Position numbers and translations under genes: made by a program
Assembly (NCBI GenBank): GCA_015655445.1
Contig: JAATFA010000180.1
Span: 1 to 35,539 of the forward strand
Source of the DNA: Actinomycetales bacterium
GTDB lineage: Bacteria; Actinomycetota; Actinomycetes; Actinomycetales; Microbacteriaceae
Reading direction: 5' to 3'
DNA: 35,539 nt
Part shown: positions 8,212-14,841 of the stretch, in pieces
Position numbering within the stretch: the stretch's first letter is position 1
How the letters are laid out: each line of letters begins with the position of its first letter
The notes under the pieces: model-generated
Told to the model about the DNA's origin: nothing
Seen by the model: the letters and a program-made list of their open reading frames with translations, nothing else
Databases searched by the model: none

Positions 8212-8237
8212 GAGTCGCTTCGTCGAGTCGCTTCGTC
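8212..8237. repeat. 13-bp tandem repeat in the 5' leader of module 1
   Basis: GAGTCGCTTCGTC occurs twice head-to-tail (8212-8224 and 8225-8237), with a partial third copy (GAGT) following. It lies 14-40 bp upstream of the binding-protein start codon, just outside its ribosome-binding site. A direct role is not evident; it may be recent slippage. Confidence 0.8.
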
Positions 8238-8287
8238 GAGTGGCGCCCCGGCTCCGCGTGACGGCCTCGGGCGGCCTCGTCAGGCAC

Positions 8288-8293
8288 ACGATA
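8288..8293 (-). promoter_or_regulatory. Possible -10 box for the module 1 operon
   Basis: On the minus strand TATCGT (8293-8288) is the only good TANNNT hexamer between the operator-like sites and the binding-protein start. No convincing -35 hexamer lies 16-18 nt upstream, so the promoter may need activation or be elsewhere. Low confidence. Confidence 0.3.
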
Positions 8294-8327
8294 GGGGCGG
8301 GCCAGCGGCGGCCGCACCGCGAGTTGG

Positions 8328-8338
8328 GAAAAGGTTTC
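8328..8338. promoter_or_regulatory. Operator-like palindrome A (GAAA-N3-TTTC)
   Basis: GAAA AGG TTTC is a 4+3+4 inverted repeat in the divergent intergenic region between the module 1 binding protein and LacI-1. It shares its half-sites with palindrome B, whose centre is 28 bp away. I infer a binding site for the adjacent LacI-1. It has no central CpG, unlike standard LacI-family operators. Confidence 0.55.
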
Positions 8339-8353
8339 GCGCCCCTCTCGGGC

Positions 8354-8368
8354 AGGAAATTGTTTCCT
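8354..8368. promoter_or_regulatory. Operator-like palindrome B (AGGAAA-N3-TTTCCT)
   Basis: A perfect 6+3+6 inverted repeat, AGGAAA TTG TTTCCT, located 8 bp upstream of the LacI-1 -35 box (8377). Together with palindrome A it forms a pair of sites suited to controlling both divergent promoters. Binding by LacI-1 is inferred from adjacency. Confidence 0.65.
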
Positions 8369-8376
8369 CGGCGAGC

Positions 8377-8405
8377 TTGTGCGGCGCCCCGCGAGGCGAT
8401 AACGT
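8377..8405 (+). promoter_or_regulatory. Promoter of lacI-1
   Basis: TTGTGC (8377-8382) and TAACGT (8400-8405) are separated by 17 nt. The predicted transcription start near 8412 leaves a leader of about 38 nt before ATG 8450. Palindrome B lies just upstream of the -35 hexamer, consistent with autoregulation. Confidence 0.65.
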
Positions 8406-8449
8406 GCGCGGGGACTCGCGTCGGCGAGGTCTCCGGTTCGAGGTCGGTC

Positions 8450-9460
8450 ATGGTGGACGAGCGCTCGTCGCGAACGACGATCTACGACGTCGCGCGCGCC
8501 GCGCGCGTCTCGCCTGCGACCGTCTCGAAGGTGCTCAACGGGCGCGGCTCGTTCCGCACGGAGACGCGTCAGCGCGTCGTCGCCGCGGCGCGCCGCCTGC
8601 GCTTCCGCCCGAGTCTCATCGCGCGGGACCCCGAGTTCCGCGACTCGCTCATGATCGGGGTGCTCACGGCCGACAGCTACGGCCGCTTCACGATCCCGCT
8701 CATGCTCGGCGCCGAGGACGCGTTCGGCCCGGGCAAGATCTCCGTGCTCATGTGCGACGCGCGCGACGACCCGATCCGCGAGGAGTACTACCTGCGCTTC
8801 CTGCTGCACCGTCGCGTCGACGGCGTGATCGTGACGGGCAAGACGAACGATCCCCGGCCCTCGCTCGGACGCGACCTCCCTTTCCCTGTGCTCTACGCCT
8901 ACCAGCCGTCGGAGGACCGCAAGGACTGCTCGATCGTCCCCGACAACCTGCGGGTCGCCTCCCTTGCGGTGGAGCACCTCGTGCAGACGGGACGGCGCCG
9001 CATCGCGCACGTGACGGGACCGATGCGCACGACGGTCGTGCGCGAGCGCATCGAGGGCGCGCACCGCGCCCTCGCCCGTCATGGCCTCGCCCTCGCGCTG
9101 CCCGAGCTCGACGGGGAGTGGAGCGAGCGCTGGGGGCGGGAGGCGGCCGGCATCCTGCTCGCCTCGGGCGCCGGGGTGGACGGCGTGTTCTGCGCGAGCG
9201 ACGAGATCGCGCGCGGCGTCGTCACGGGGCTGCGCGAGGCGGGCGTCCGCGTGCCGGGACAGGTCGGGGTCGTCGGCGTCGACAACTGGGTCGTGCTCGC
9301 GGAGGCGTCGCGCCCGCCGCTCACGACGATCGACCTCGAGCTGCGGGAGCTCGGGGTCACGGCCGCGCGCATGCTCGCCGACTCGATCCGGGGCCTCCGG
9401 TCGCTCCCCCGCGGCGTCCACGCGCATCCCGGACGCCTCGTCGTGCGCGAGTCCACCTGA
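8450..9460 (+). CDS. LacI-family transcriptional regulator (LacI-1)
   Basis: A 336-residue regulator: helix-turn-helix at 10-31 (TTIYDVARAARVSPATVSKV) followed by a periplasmic-binding-protein-like sensor domain. The start is ATG 8450, just before the helix-turn-helix; a GAGG at 8440-8443 may be the ribosome-binding site. A GTG at 8453 would be equally compatible. The hinge is unusual: the family's central leucine (ARxL type) is replaced (SLIARDPEF), and the segment to the first beta strand is two residues longer than in LacI-2. The gene is divergent from the module 1 operon and shares an intergenic region with two GAAA-N3-TTTC palindromes. It probably represses module 1 and itself until an imported ligand binds. 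Confidence 0.93.
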   Translation: MVDERSSRTTIYDVARAARVSPATVSKVLNGRGSFRTETRQRVVAAARRLRFRPSLIARDPEFRDSLMIGVLTADSYGRFTIPLMLGAEDAFGPGKISVLMCDARDDPIREEYYLRFLLHRRVDGVIVTGKTNDPRPSLGRDLPFPVLYAYQPSEDRKDCSIVPDNLRVASLAVEHLVQTGRRRIAHVTGPMRTTVVRERIEGAHRALARHGLALALPELDGEWSERWGREAAGILLASGAGVDGVFCASDEIARGVVTGLREAGVRVPGQVGVVGVDNWVVLAEASRPPLTTIDLELRELGVTAARMLADSIRGLRSLPRGVHAHPGRLVVREST

Positions 9461-9484
9461 CAGGGGCGAGCGCGCCGGCGTGGC

Positions 9485-9515
9485 CCGGCGGCCCACGCTG
9501 GACGAGGGCCGCCGG
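9485..9515 (+). terminator. Terminator-type hairpin after lacI-1
   Basis: CCGGCGGCCC (9485-9494) pairs perfectly with GGGCCGCCGG (9506-9515) around an 11-nt loop. It starts 24 bp past the lacI-1 stop and ends 7 bp before the -35 box of the next operon, so it should insulate that promoter from read-through. Confidence 0.65.
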
Positions 9516-9522
9516 ACAGGGC

Positions 9523-9551
9523 TTGACCTCGTCGGGCCTCATTGGTAGCGT
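9523..9551 (+). promoter_or_regulatory. Promoter of the nucleoside hydrolase/CUT1 module 2 operon
   Basis: TTGACC (9523-9528) and TAGCGT (9546-9551) are separated by exactly 17 nt, a near-consensus housekeeping promoter. The whole -10 hexamer lies inside operator O1, so repressor binding would directly block RNA polymerase. The predicted transcription start is near 9558. Confidence 0.85.
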
Positions 9552-9556
9552 TACCA
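9543..9556. promoter_or_regulatory. LacI-type operator O1 (TGGTAGCGTTACCA)
   Basis: A 14-bp near-palindrome with a central CpG, the normal architecture for LacI-family operators. It overlaps the -10 box of the module 2 promoter. The 18 bp TTGGTAGCGTTACCATGC recur identically at O2. Confidence 0.9.
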
Positions 9557-9565
9557 TGCTCGGCT

Positions 9566-9579
9566 TGGTAGCGTTACCA
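9566..9579. promoter_or_regulatory. LacI-type operator O2 (TGGTAGCGTTACCA)
   Basis: Identical to O1, with centres 23 bp apart (about two helical turns), in the early transcribed leader 31 bp upstream of the first start codon. Tandem identical sites on the same helical face suggest cooperative repression, most plausibly by LacI-2 encoded at the end of this operon. Confidence 0.9.
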
Positions 9580-9609
9580 TGCCGGGTTCGCCGAAGAGCA
9601 AGGAGAGAG

Positions 9610-10536
9610 ATGCCCAAGGGTGTGACCATCCCGGAGTTCCAGAACCGCCCGCGGGTCATCATCGACACCGATGCGAAGAACGAGGCCGACGACCAGTACG
9701 CGATCGTGCACGCCCTGCTCTCGCCGAGCCTCGACCTGCGCGGATTCGTGGCCGCGCACTTCGGCACGCGCCCGGACAAGAGCGTGCGAAGCATGAAGGA
9801 CAGCAAGGAGGAGATCGACCTCCTCGTGCGCCTGCTCGGCATGGAGGGACGCCACCGCGTCGAGGAGGGAGCCGCCGTCGCCCTGCCCGACGCGAAGACG
9901 CCCGTCGTCTCCGCCGGCGCCGACCTCATCGTCGAGGAGTGCTTGCGGGAGGACCCGCGACGTCTCTACATCGCCTTCTTCGGGCCGCTCACCGACATGG
10001 CGACCGCGCTCATGCTGCACCCGGAGATCGCCGAGCGTGACGTGACCGTCATCTGGATCGGCGGATCCTCGTACGACCGCGCGACCCACCCGCGCTACTG
10101 GCCCGAGTTCAACCTCGTCAACGACCTCGTCGCGGCCAACATCGTCTTCTCCTCCGCGATCGACGTGTGGCAGATCCCGATGTCGGTCTACCTGCAGATG
10201 GCCGTGACCTACGCCGAGCTCGTCGACAAGGTCGCGCCGCACGGCGAGATCGGCCGATACCTCGCGCAGCAGCTCTTCGACTGGAACGCGAAGTACGTGC
10301 AGCAGGCGATGGAGTACCGGTCGCTCGGCGACTCGCCCGCCGTGGGCGTGCTGCTCAACCCTTACTGCGGCGAGTTCGAGACGCGGCCCGCGCCGAACTT
10401 CCGGTGGGACGCGAGCTACGACTTCTCCCGGGAGAACCGGCCGATCCGCGTCTACAAGGACATCGACACGCGATTCGTGCTCGACGACTTCTTCGCCAAG
10501 CTCAAGCTCTTCGCCGAGGGCGAGTCGCTCGTCTGA
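9610..10536 (+). CDS. Nucleoside hydrolase-like protein 1 (IUNH superfamily, variant metal loop)
   Basis: A 308-residue cytoplasmic protein of the inosine-uridine nucleoside hydrolase superfamily, Ca-dependent enzymes that cleave the N-glycosidic bond of ribonucleosides. The N-terminal metal motif is D19-x-D21 with D27-D28 (IIDTDAKNEADDQYAI), two residues longer than the usual DTDPGxDD loop. EFNLVND at 166-172 matches the family's ribose-binding EFN motif, and the last metal Asp is D241 in LGDSPAV. The histidine normally just before that Asp is Gly here, so leaving-group activation may differ. The start is ATG 9610 with AAGGAGAG immediately upstream. It is the first gene of the module 2 operon, under operators O1/O2. 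The substrate is inferred to be the imported ligand or its product; the real activity is unknown. Confidence 0.88.
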   Translation: MPKGVTIPEFQNRPRVIIDTDAKNEADDQYAIVHALLSPSLDLRGFVAAHFGTRPDKSVRSMKDSKEEIDLLVRLLGMEGRHRVEEGAAVALPDAKTPVVSAGADLIVEECLREDPRRLYIAFFGPLTDMATALMLHPEIAERDVTVIWIGGSSYDRATHPRYWPEFNLVNDLVAANIVFSSAIDVWQIPMSVYLQMAVTYAELVDKVAPHGEIGRYLAQQLFDWNAKYVQQAMEYRSLGDSPAVGVLLNPYCGEFETRPAPNFRWDASYDFSRENRPIRVYKDIDTRFVLDDFFAKLKLFAEGESLV

Positions 10537-10594
10537 CCTCCGCCCCCACGACGGCGAAGCGGCCGGGGCGACCCATCGATCGAAAGGACACAAC

Positions 10595-11893
10595 GTGGTG
10601 CACACGAGAACACGGTGGCGGCGGGTGATCGCGGGCGTCGCCATGTGCGCCGTCGCGGGCCTCGGGCTCGTCGGATGCAGCTCCGGGGGCTCCTCCTCCG
10701 ACGACACCTTCAAGGTGTGGCTGTACTCCGACCCCTCCCAGGCGGAGTCGCAGATGTGGCAGGCGTCGCTCAAGGAGCTTCAGAAGCGGCACCCGGATCT
10801 CACGATCGACTTCCAGCAGAAGGCCTTCCAGCAGGTGCGGGCGAACGGCGCGATGGTGCTGAGCTCGAGCAGCGCCCCCGACGTGCTGCAGTTCAACCAG
10901 GGCACGGGCGACACGGGCTTCCTCGCGAAGAACGGGCTCATCGCCAACCTCGACGACTACGCGAAGAAGTACGACTGGGCCTCCGCGATCCCCACGGGCG
11001 GCCAGTTCGTCGACAAGTACGACAGCAAGGGAGTCATGGGCTCGGGGGACTGGTACGGCGTCGCCGACTTCCCGATCTTCGTGACCCTCTACTACAACAA
11101 GACGTGGTTCGAGAAGTACGGCCTCACCGCGCCCACGACGTTCGACCAGCTCGAGACGGACATGCAGACGTTCGTCGACAACGGCGTCACGCCGCTCTCC
11201 CTCGCGGGCGGCGAGTACCCGGGATGGCAGCTGTGGTATGAGCTCGCGCTCGCGAAGGCCGAGCGGAGCTGGGTCGACGACTTCATCCTCTTCAAGGGCA
11301 AGGTCGATTTCCACGGACCCGAGATGACCTACGGCGCCGAGAAGATGGCCGACTGGGTCAAGCGCGGCTTCATCTCGTCGTCCGCGACGAGCCTCAAGGC
11401 CGACGACGCGGCCACCCAGTTCGCCTCGGGCAAGGCGCCCATCCTCATCTCCGGCAGCTGGTACTCGGCGACCTTCCAGAGCGAGGTCAAGGACTTCGAC
11501 TGGGGCGTGCTGCCCTTCCCCGGCAACAAGCTCTTCGAGGGATCGGGCGGCAACACGCTCGTCGTGCCGACCTCCTCGAAGCACAAGGACCTCGCGGCCG
11601 AGTTCATCGACATCACGCTCTCGCCCACGATGCAGGCCATGCTCGGCAACCTCGGCAACGTGCCCATCACGGGCGACGCGACGGGCGTCGACGACGCGCA
11701 TGCCCAGGAGATCATCCAGGTCTACAACCAGATCCAGGACGGCCTCGCGTACTGGCCCGACATGTCCGTGCCGGGCTACGACCCGCCCATGGTCAACGCG
11801 TTCCAGTCCCTCATCAACGGGACGATGACGCCGTCGCAGGTCCTCGACGCCATCAAGGCGCCTTATGAGAAGGGCGCCGCCGACTACCGATAG
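10595..11893 (+). CDS. CUT1 extracellular solute-binding lipoprotein, module 2
   Basis: A 432-residue solute-binding lipoprotein with signal peptide, lipobox LVGC and lipidated Cys28, followed by a Ser/Gly linker and a family 1 binding-protein fold (TFKVWLYSD at the mature N-terminus). The start is GTG 10595 with GAAAGGA 6 nt upstream; a second GTG at 10598 is possible. It lies 58 bp after nucleoside hydrolase-like gene 1 and is followed by a strong hairpin before the permease genes. Clearly different in sequence from the module 1 lipoprotein, so the two modules probably bind different ligands. Confidence 0.94.
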   Translation: MVHTRTRWRRVIAGVAMCAVAGLGLVGCSSGGSSSDDTFKVWLYSDPSQAESQMWQASLKELQKRHPDLTIDFQQKAFQQVRANGAMVLSSSSAPDVLQFNQGTGDTGFLAKNGLIANLDDYAKKYDWASAIPTGGQFVDKYDSKGVMGSGDWYGVADFPIFVTLYYNKTWFEKYGLTAPTTFDQLETDMQTFVDNGVTPLSLAGGEYPGWQLWYELALAKAERSWVDDFILFKGKVDFHGPEMTYGAEKMADWVKRGFISSSATSLKADDAATQFASGKAPILISGSWYSATFQSEVKDFDWGVLPFPGNKLFEGSGGNTLVVPTSSKHKDLAAEFIDITLSPTMQAMLGNLGNVPITGDATGVDDAHAQEIIQVYNQIQDGLAYWPDMSVPGYDPPMVNAFQSLINGTMTPSQVLDAIKAPYEKGAADYR

Positions 11894-11908
11894 TCGGCAC
11901 GACGCATC

Positions 11909-11943
11909 GCGCGGGAGCCGGCCGTCGCTTCCGGCTCCCGCGC
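11909..11943 (+). terminator. Intra-operon hairpin between binding protein and permeases
   Basis: A perfect 13-bp stem (11909-11921 with 11931-11943) with a 9-nt loop starts 15 bp after the binding-protein stop. No U tract follows. It is placed like the malE-malF hairpin: it could protect the upstream mRNA from 3' exonucleases or partly terminate, yielding more lipoprotein than permease. Confidence 0.75.
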
Positions 11944-11968
11944 CCCGGCACGAGTGCGAGGTGGATCC

Positions 11969-12916
11969 ATGAGTGACACGCAGCTGACGTCAGCCCGCCC
12001 GAGGGCGCGCCGTGCGCGATCCCCGCTGCAGGACCGCAGGGGGTACTGGCTGTACTTCATCCCGGGAGGAGTGCTGCTCCTCGCGGTCATCCTCGTGCCC
12101 TTCGCCTGGGGCTTCGTGCTGTCGTTCAGCCGGTGGTCGGGCGTCGGCGACATCGTGTGGGTCGGGCTCGACAACTACCGGCAGCTGCTCTCCGACAGCG
12201 TCTTCCTGAGCTCGTTCGCGAACGTGCTCGCGATGATCGTCGCGGTCGTCGTCATCCCCACGCTCCTGGGCCTCGTGATCGCCGCCGTGCTCTTCGACTA
12301 CCTCGGCCGGCGATTCGCGGGCAACGTCGTCGCGGTGCTGCGCGCGACCTTCTACCTGCCGCAGATCATCCCGATCGTGATCGCCGGGATCGTGTGGGGC
12401 TGGGTGCTGCAGCCCGACGGATCGCTCAACACGATCCTGCGCGCGGTCGGTCTCGGCTTCCTCGCCCAGAACTGGCTCGGGCAGCCCCACCTGGCCCTCG
12501 GCTCGCTCATGACGGTGCTCGTATGGGTGCAGATCGGCTATCCCGTCGTCGTCTTCATGGCTGCCCTCTCGCGCGTCGACCCCGAGCTCTACGAGGCTGC
12601 TCAGCTCGACGGCGCGGGCGCGATCCGGCGGTTCCGCGCGATCACGATCCCCCAGATCCGGCCGGAGACGTTCGTTGTCGTGCTCACGTGCACGGTCGCG
12701 GCGCTCAAGGTCTTCGGCCCCGTCTACGCGCTCACCTCGGGCGGCCCCGGCAATGCGACGTATGTGCCCTCCTACCTGTCGTACCAGACGTTCTTCCAGA
12801 AGCTGCAGGTGGGGTACGGCTCGGCGATGGCGACCGTGCTCGCGCTGCTCGTCCTGCTGGTCTCCCTCGCCATCCTCTGGGCACAGCGCCGCAGCGAGGC
12901 GAAGGAGGAGCGATGA
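11969..12916 (+). CDS. CUT1 sugar ABC transporter permease (MalF type), module 2
   Basis: A 315-residue membrane permease. The N-terminal 25 residues are basic and cytoplasmic, six hydrophobic segments follow (first at about 27-52), and the EAA loop is at 209-230 (EAAQLDGAGAIRRFRAITIP). The start is ATG 11969 with GAGGTGG about 5-6 nt upstream; an in-frame GTG at 11954 lacks a ribosome-binding site. It overlaps the next gene by 4 bp (ATGA). It pairs with the MalG-type protein to form the membrane channel; the energising ATPase is not encoded here. Confidence 0.94.
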   Translation: MSDTQLTSARPRARRARSPLQDRRGYWLYFIPGGVLLLAVILVPFAWGFVLSFSRWSGVGDIVWVGLDNYRQLLSDSVFLSSFANVLAMIVAVVVIPTLLGLVIAAVLFDYLGRRFAGNVVAVLRATFYLPQIIPIVIAGIVWGWVLQPDGSLNTILRAVGLGFLAQNWLGQPHLALGSLMTVLVWVQIGYPVVVFMAALSRVDPELYEAAQLDGAGAIRRFRAITIPQIRPETFVVVLTCTVAALKVFGPVYALTSGGPGNATYVPSYLSYQTFFQKLQVGYGSAMATVLALLVLLVSLAILWAQRRSEAKEER

Positions 12917-13794
12917 CCGCGCCCGTCCCCGGGATCCCCGCACGCACGGCGGAGGCTCCCCGCCGCGCGCGCCGCCGTGACGTCGGCCGCTGGGTTATGC
13001 TCGCGATCTTCGTCGCCGTCGGGATCGTCATCGTCTCGCCGATGCTGCTCGTCGTCGTCAACGCGTTCAAGACGCAGCCGGACTACACGACCCGCGGCTT
13101 CCTGAGCCTGCCGCAGCCGTGGACGTTCGACCAGATCTCGACCTACTGGACGCAGTCCGACTTCCCGCTCAAGCTCGCGAACTCGTTCATCATCTCCGCC
13201 GCGACGTCCGTGCTCGCGGTGCTCGTCTCGCTCCTCAACGCGTATGCGATCGGCATCGGCCGCGTGCGGGGGCGCCTCACGCTCGTCGTGCTCTTCCTGC
13301 TCGCGAACCTGCTGCCGGCCGAGGCGATGATCTACCCGCTGTACTACGTCGCGAAGCAGGTCGGGCTCTACAACACGCAGCTCGGCGTCATCATCATCTT
13401 CGTCGCGATCCACAGCGCCTTCGGCACCTACCTGCTCGCCTCAGTGTTCGGCACGTTCCCCACCGCGCTCCTCGAGGCCGCGGCGCTCGACGGCGCGTCG
13501 CGCTGGCGCATCCTGTGGCGCGTGGTCTTCCCCATCTCGCGTCCGACGCTCGTCGTGCTCTTCACGCTCTTCTTCGTGTGGACGTGGAACGAGTTCTACA
13601 TCCCGCTCGTCATGCTCGTCGACGACAGCGTGCAGACGGTCCCGATCGCGCTCATCGCCCAGCAGGGGCAGCACCAGACCTCGATCCCGCTGCTCAACGC
13701 GGGGGCGCTGCTGAGCCTCGTGCCGACGCTCGTGTTCTTCTTCATCTTCCAGCGCACCCTCACCCGCGGGGTGACCGTGGGCGCCGTCAAGTGA
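12913..13794 (+). CDS. CUT1 sugar ABC transporter permease (MalG type), module 2
   Basis: A 293-residue permease with six predicted membrane segments (first at about 27-50) and an EAA loop at 188-210 (EAAALDGASRWRILWRVVFP). The C-terminus (RGVTVGAVK) is the typical end of MalG-type permeases. The start is ATG 12913, overlapping the MalF-type stop by 4 bp, with GGAGGAG upstream, so translation is coupled. It is followed after 20 bp by nucleoside hydrolase-like gene 2. Confidence 0.94.
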   Translation: MTAPVPGIPARTAEAPRRARRRDVGRWVMLAIFVAVGIVIVSPMLLVVVNAFKTQPDYTTRGFLSLPQPWTFDQISTYWTQSDFPLKLANSFIISAATSVLAVLVSLLNAYAIGIGRVRGRLTLVVLFLLANLLPAEAMIYPLYYVAKQVGLYNTQLGVIIIFVAIHSAFGTYLLASVFGTFPTALLEAAALDGASRWRILWRVVFPISRPTLVVLFTLFFVWTWNEFYIPLVMLVDDSVQTVPIALIAQQGQHQTSIPLLNAGALLSLVPTLVFFFIFQRTLTRGVTVGAVK

Positions 13795-13814
13795 CCGTCG
13801 AGAGCAGGAGCCCC

Positions 13815-14813
13815 ATGACAGACCGAGACCTCCTCGCCGCCGGCCTGCGCCCCGCGCGCGCCGATCGCGTGGTGCTCCCGCGCTGCCGCGTCATCATCGA
13901 CAACGACTTCTCCGGAGACCCGGACGATCTCTTCGCGCTCGTCCACCACGTGCTCTCGCCGTCGGTCGACATCCGCGCGATCGTCGGCTCGCACATCAGC
14001 GTGGACGACGAGTGGGACCGCTCGCAGGCGCAGGCCGAGAACGCCGTGCGCGTCGTGCACGAGACGCTTGCGGCGATGGGACTCGACGGGGAGTACCGCG
14101 TCGTGCAGGGTTCGAACCACGGCCTCGCCTCGCGCGACGAGCCGCGTCCGTCGGAGGCCGCGGACGCGATCGTCGCCGAAGCGATGCGGGAGGACAGCGA
14201 CCTGCCGCTGTTCGTCCTGTGCGGAGGTGGGCTCACCGACATCGCGAGCGCGTATCTGCTCGAGCCGCGGATCGCGCAGCGGCTGACCCTCGTGTGGATC
14301 GGCGGCCCCGAGTACGAGGGGCTCGCGTCGCCGCCGCCCGATCCGGGGCCGATGGAGTACAACCTGCGCATCGACCTCACGGCGGCTCAGGTCGTCTTCG
14401 ACTCGACGATCCCGATGTGGCACGTTCCGCGCGACGTCTACCGCCAGTACCTCATGTCGTATGCCGAGATCGTGCGGAACGTGCGCCCGCACGGGGAGAT
14501 CGGCCGGCTCCTCCACGACGCGATCGTTCGCGTCATGCGGTGGACACGCGAGGGCGGAGCGCCGGGGATCGGCGAGACCTACATCATGGGCGACCAGCCC
14601 CTCGTGACCCTCACCGCCCTGCTCTCGTCGTTCCACGCGGACGGCTCGTCGAGCGCATACGTGCGGCGCCGCGCGCCGCGCATCACCGACGCGGGCACGT
14701 ACGAGGACGCGCCCGACGGCCGTGAGATCCGCGTCTACGTGCGCGGCGATGCACGACTGACCTTCGACGACCTGTTCGCGAAGCTCGCCTGGTTCGCCGG
14801 CTCTGCCGCGTAG
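13815..14813 (+). CDS. Nucleoside hydrolase-like protein 2 (IUNH superfamily, variant metal loop)
   Basis: A 332-residue paralogue of the protein at 9610-10536, in the same operon. The metal motif is D29-x-D31 with D37-D38 (IIDNDFSGDPDDLFAL), again with five residues between the second Asp and the DD pair. EYNL at 181-184 stands for the EFN ribose motif, and D260 (MGDQPLV) is the C-terminal metal Asp, again preceded by Gly rather than His. About 20 extra N-terminal residues precede the first strand. The start is ATG 13815 with GCAGGAG 4 nt upstream. Two diverged hydrolases in one operon could act on different bases or leaving groups, or form a heteromer; none of this is tested. Confidence 0.87.
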   Translation: MTDRDLLAAGLRPARADRVVLPRCRVIIDNDFSGDPDDLFALVHHVLSPSVDIRAIVGSHISVDDEWDRSQAQAENAVRVVHETLAAMGLDGEYRVVQGSNHGLASRDEPRPSEAADAIVAEAMREDSDLPLFVLCGGGLTDIASAYLLEPRIAQRLTLVWIGGPEYEGLASPPPDPGPMEYNLRIDLTAAQVVFDSTIPMWHVPRDVYRQYLMSYAEIVRNVRPHGEIGRLLHDAIVRVMRWTREGGAPGIGETYIMGDQPLVTLTALLSSFHADGSSSAYVRRRAPRITDAGTYEDAPDGREIRVYVRGDARLTFDDLFAKLAWFAGSAA

Positions 14814-14826
14814 ACCGCGACAGCGC

Positions 14827-14832
14827 TAGAGT
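14827..14832 (+). promoter_or_regulatory. -10 box of lacI-2 (leaderless)
   Basis: TAGAGT lies 9 nt before ATG 14842, in the 28-bp gap after nucleoside hydrolase-like gene 2. No Shine-Dalgarno precedes the start, so lacI-2 probably has its own leaderless transcript in addition to read-through from the operon. No clear -35 hexamer. Confidence 0.5.
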
Positions 14833-14841
14833 TCAGCCGAG

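Noticed and set aside
8198-9496. Upstream extension of the module 1 lipoprotein frame
   Set aside because: It runs through the divergent promoter region and LacI-1. The signal peptide and GAGGAGG fix the start at 8197.
14820-14841. AGCGCT palindrome before lacI-2 as an operator
   Set aside because: Too short, and unrelated to the TGGTARCGNTACCA or GAAA-N3-TTTC sites.
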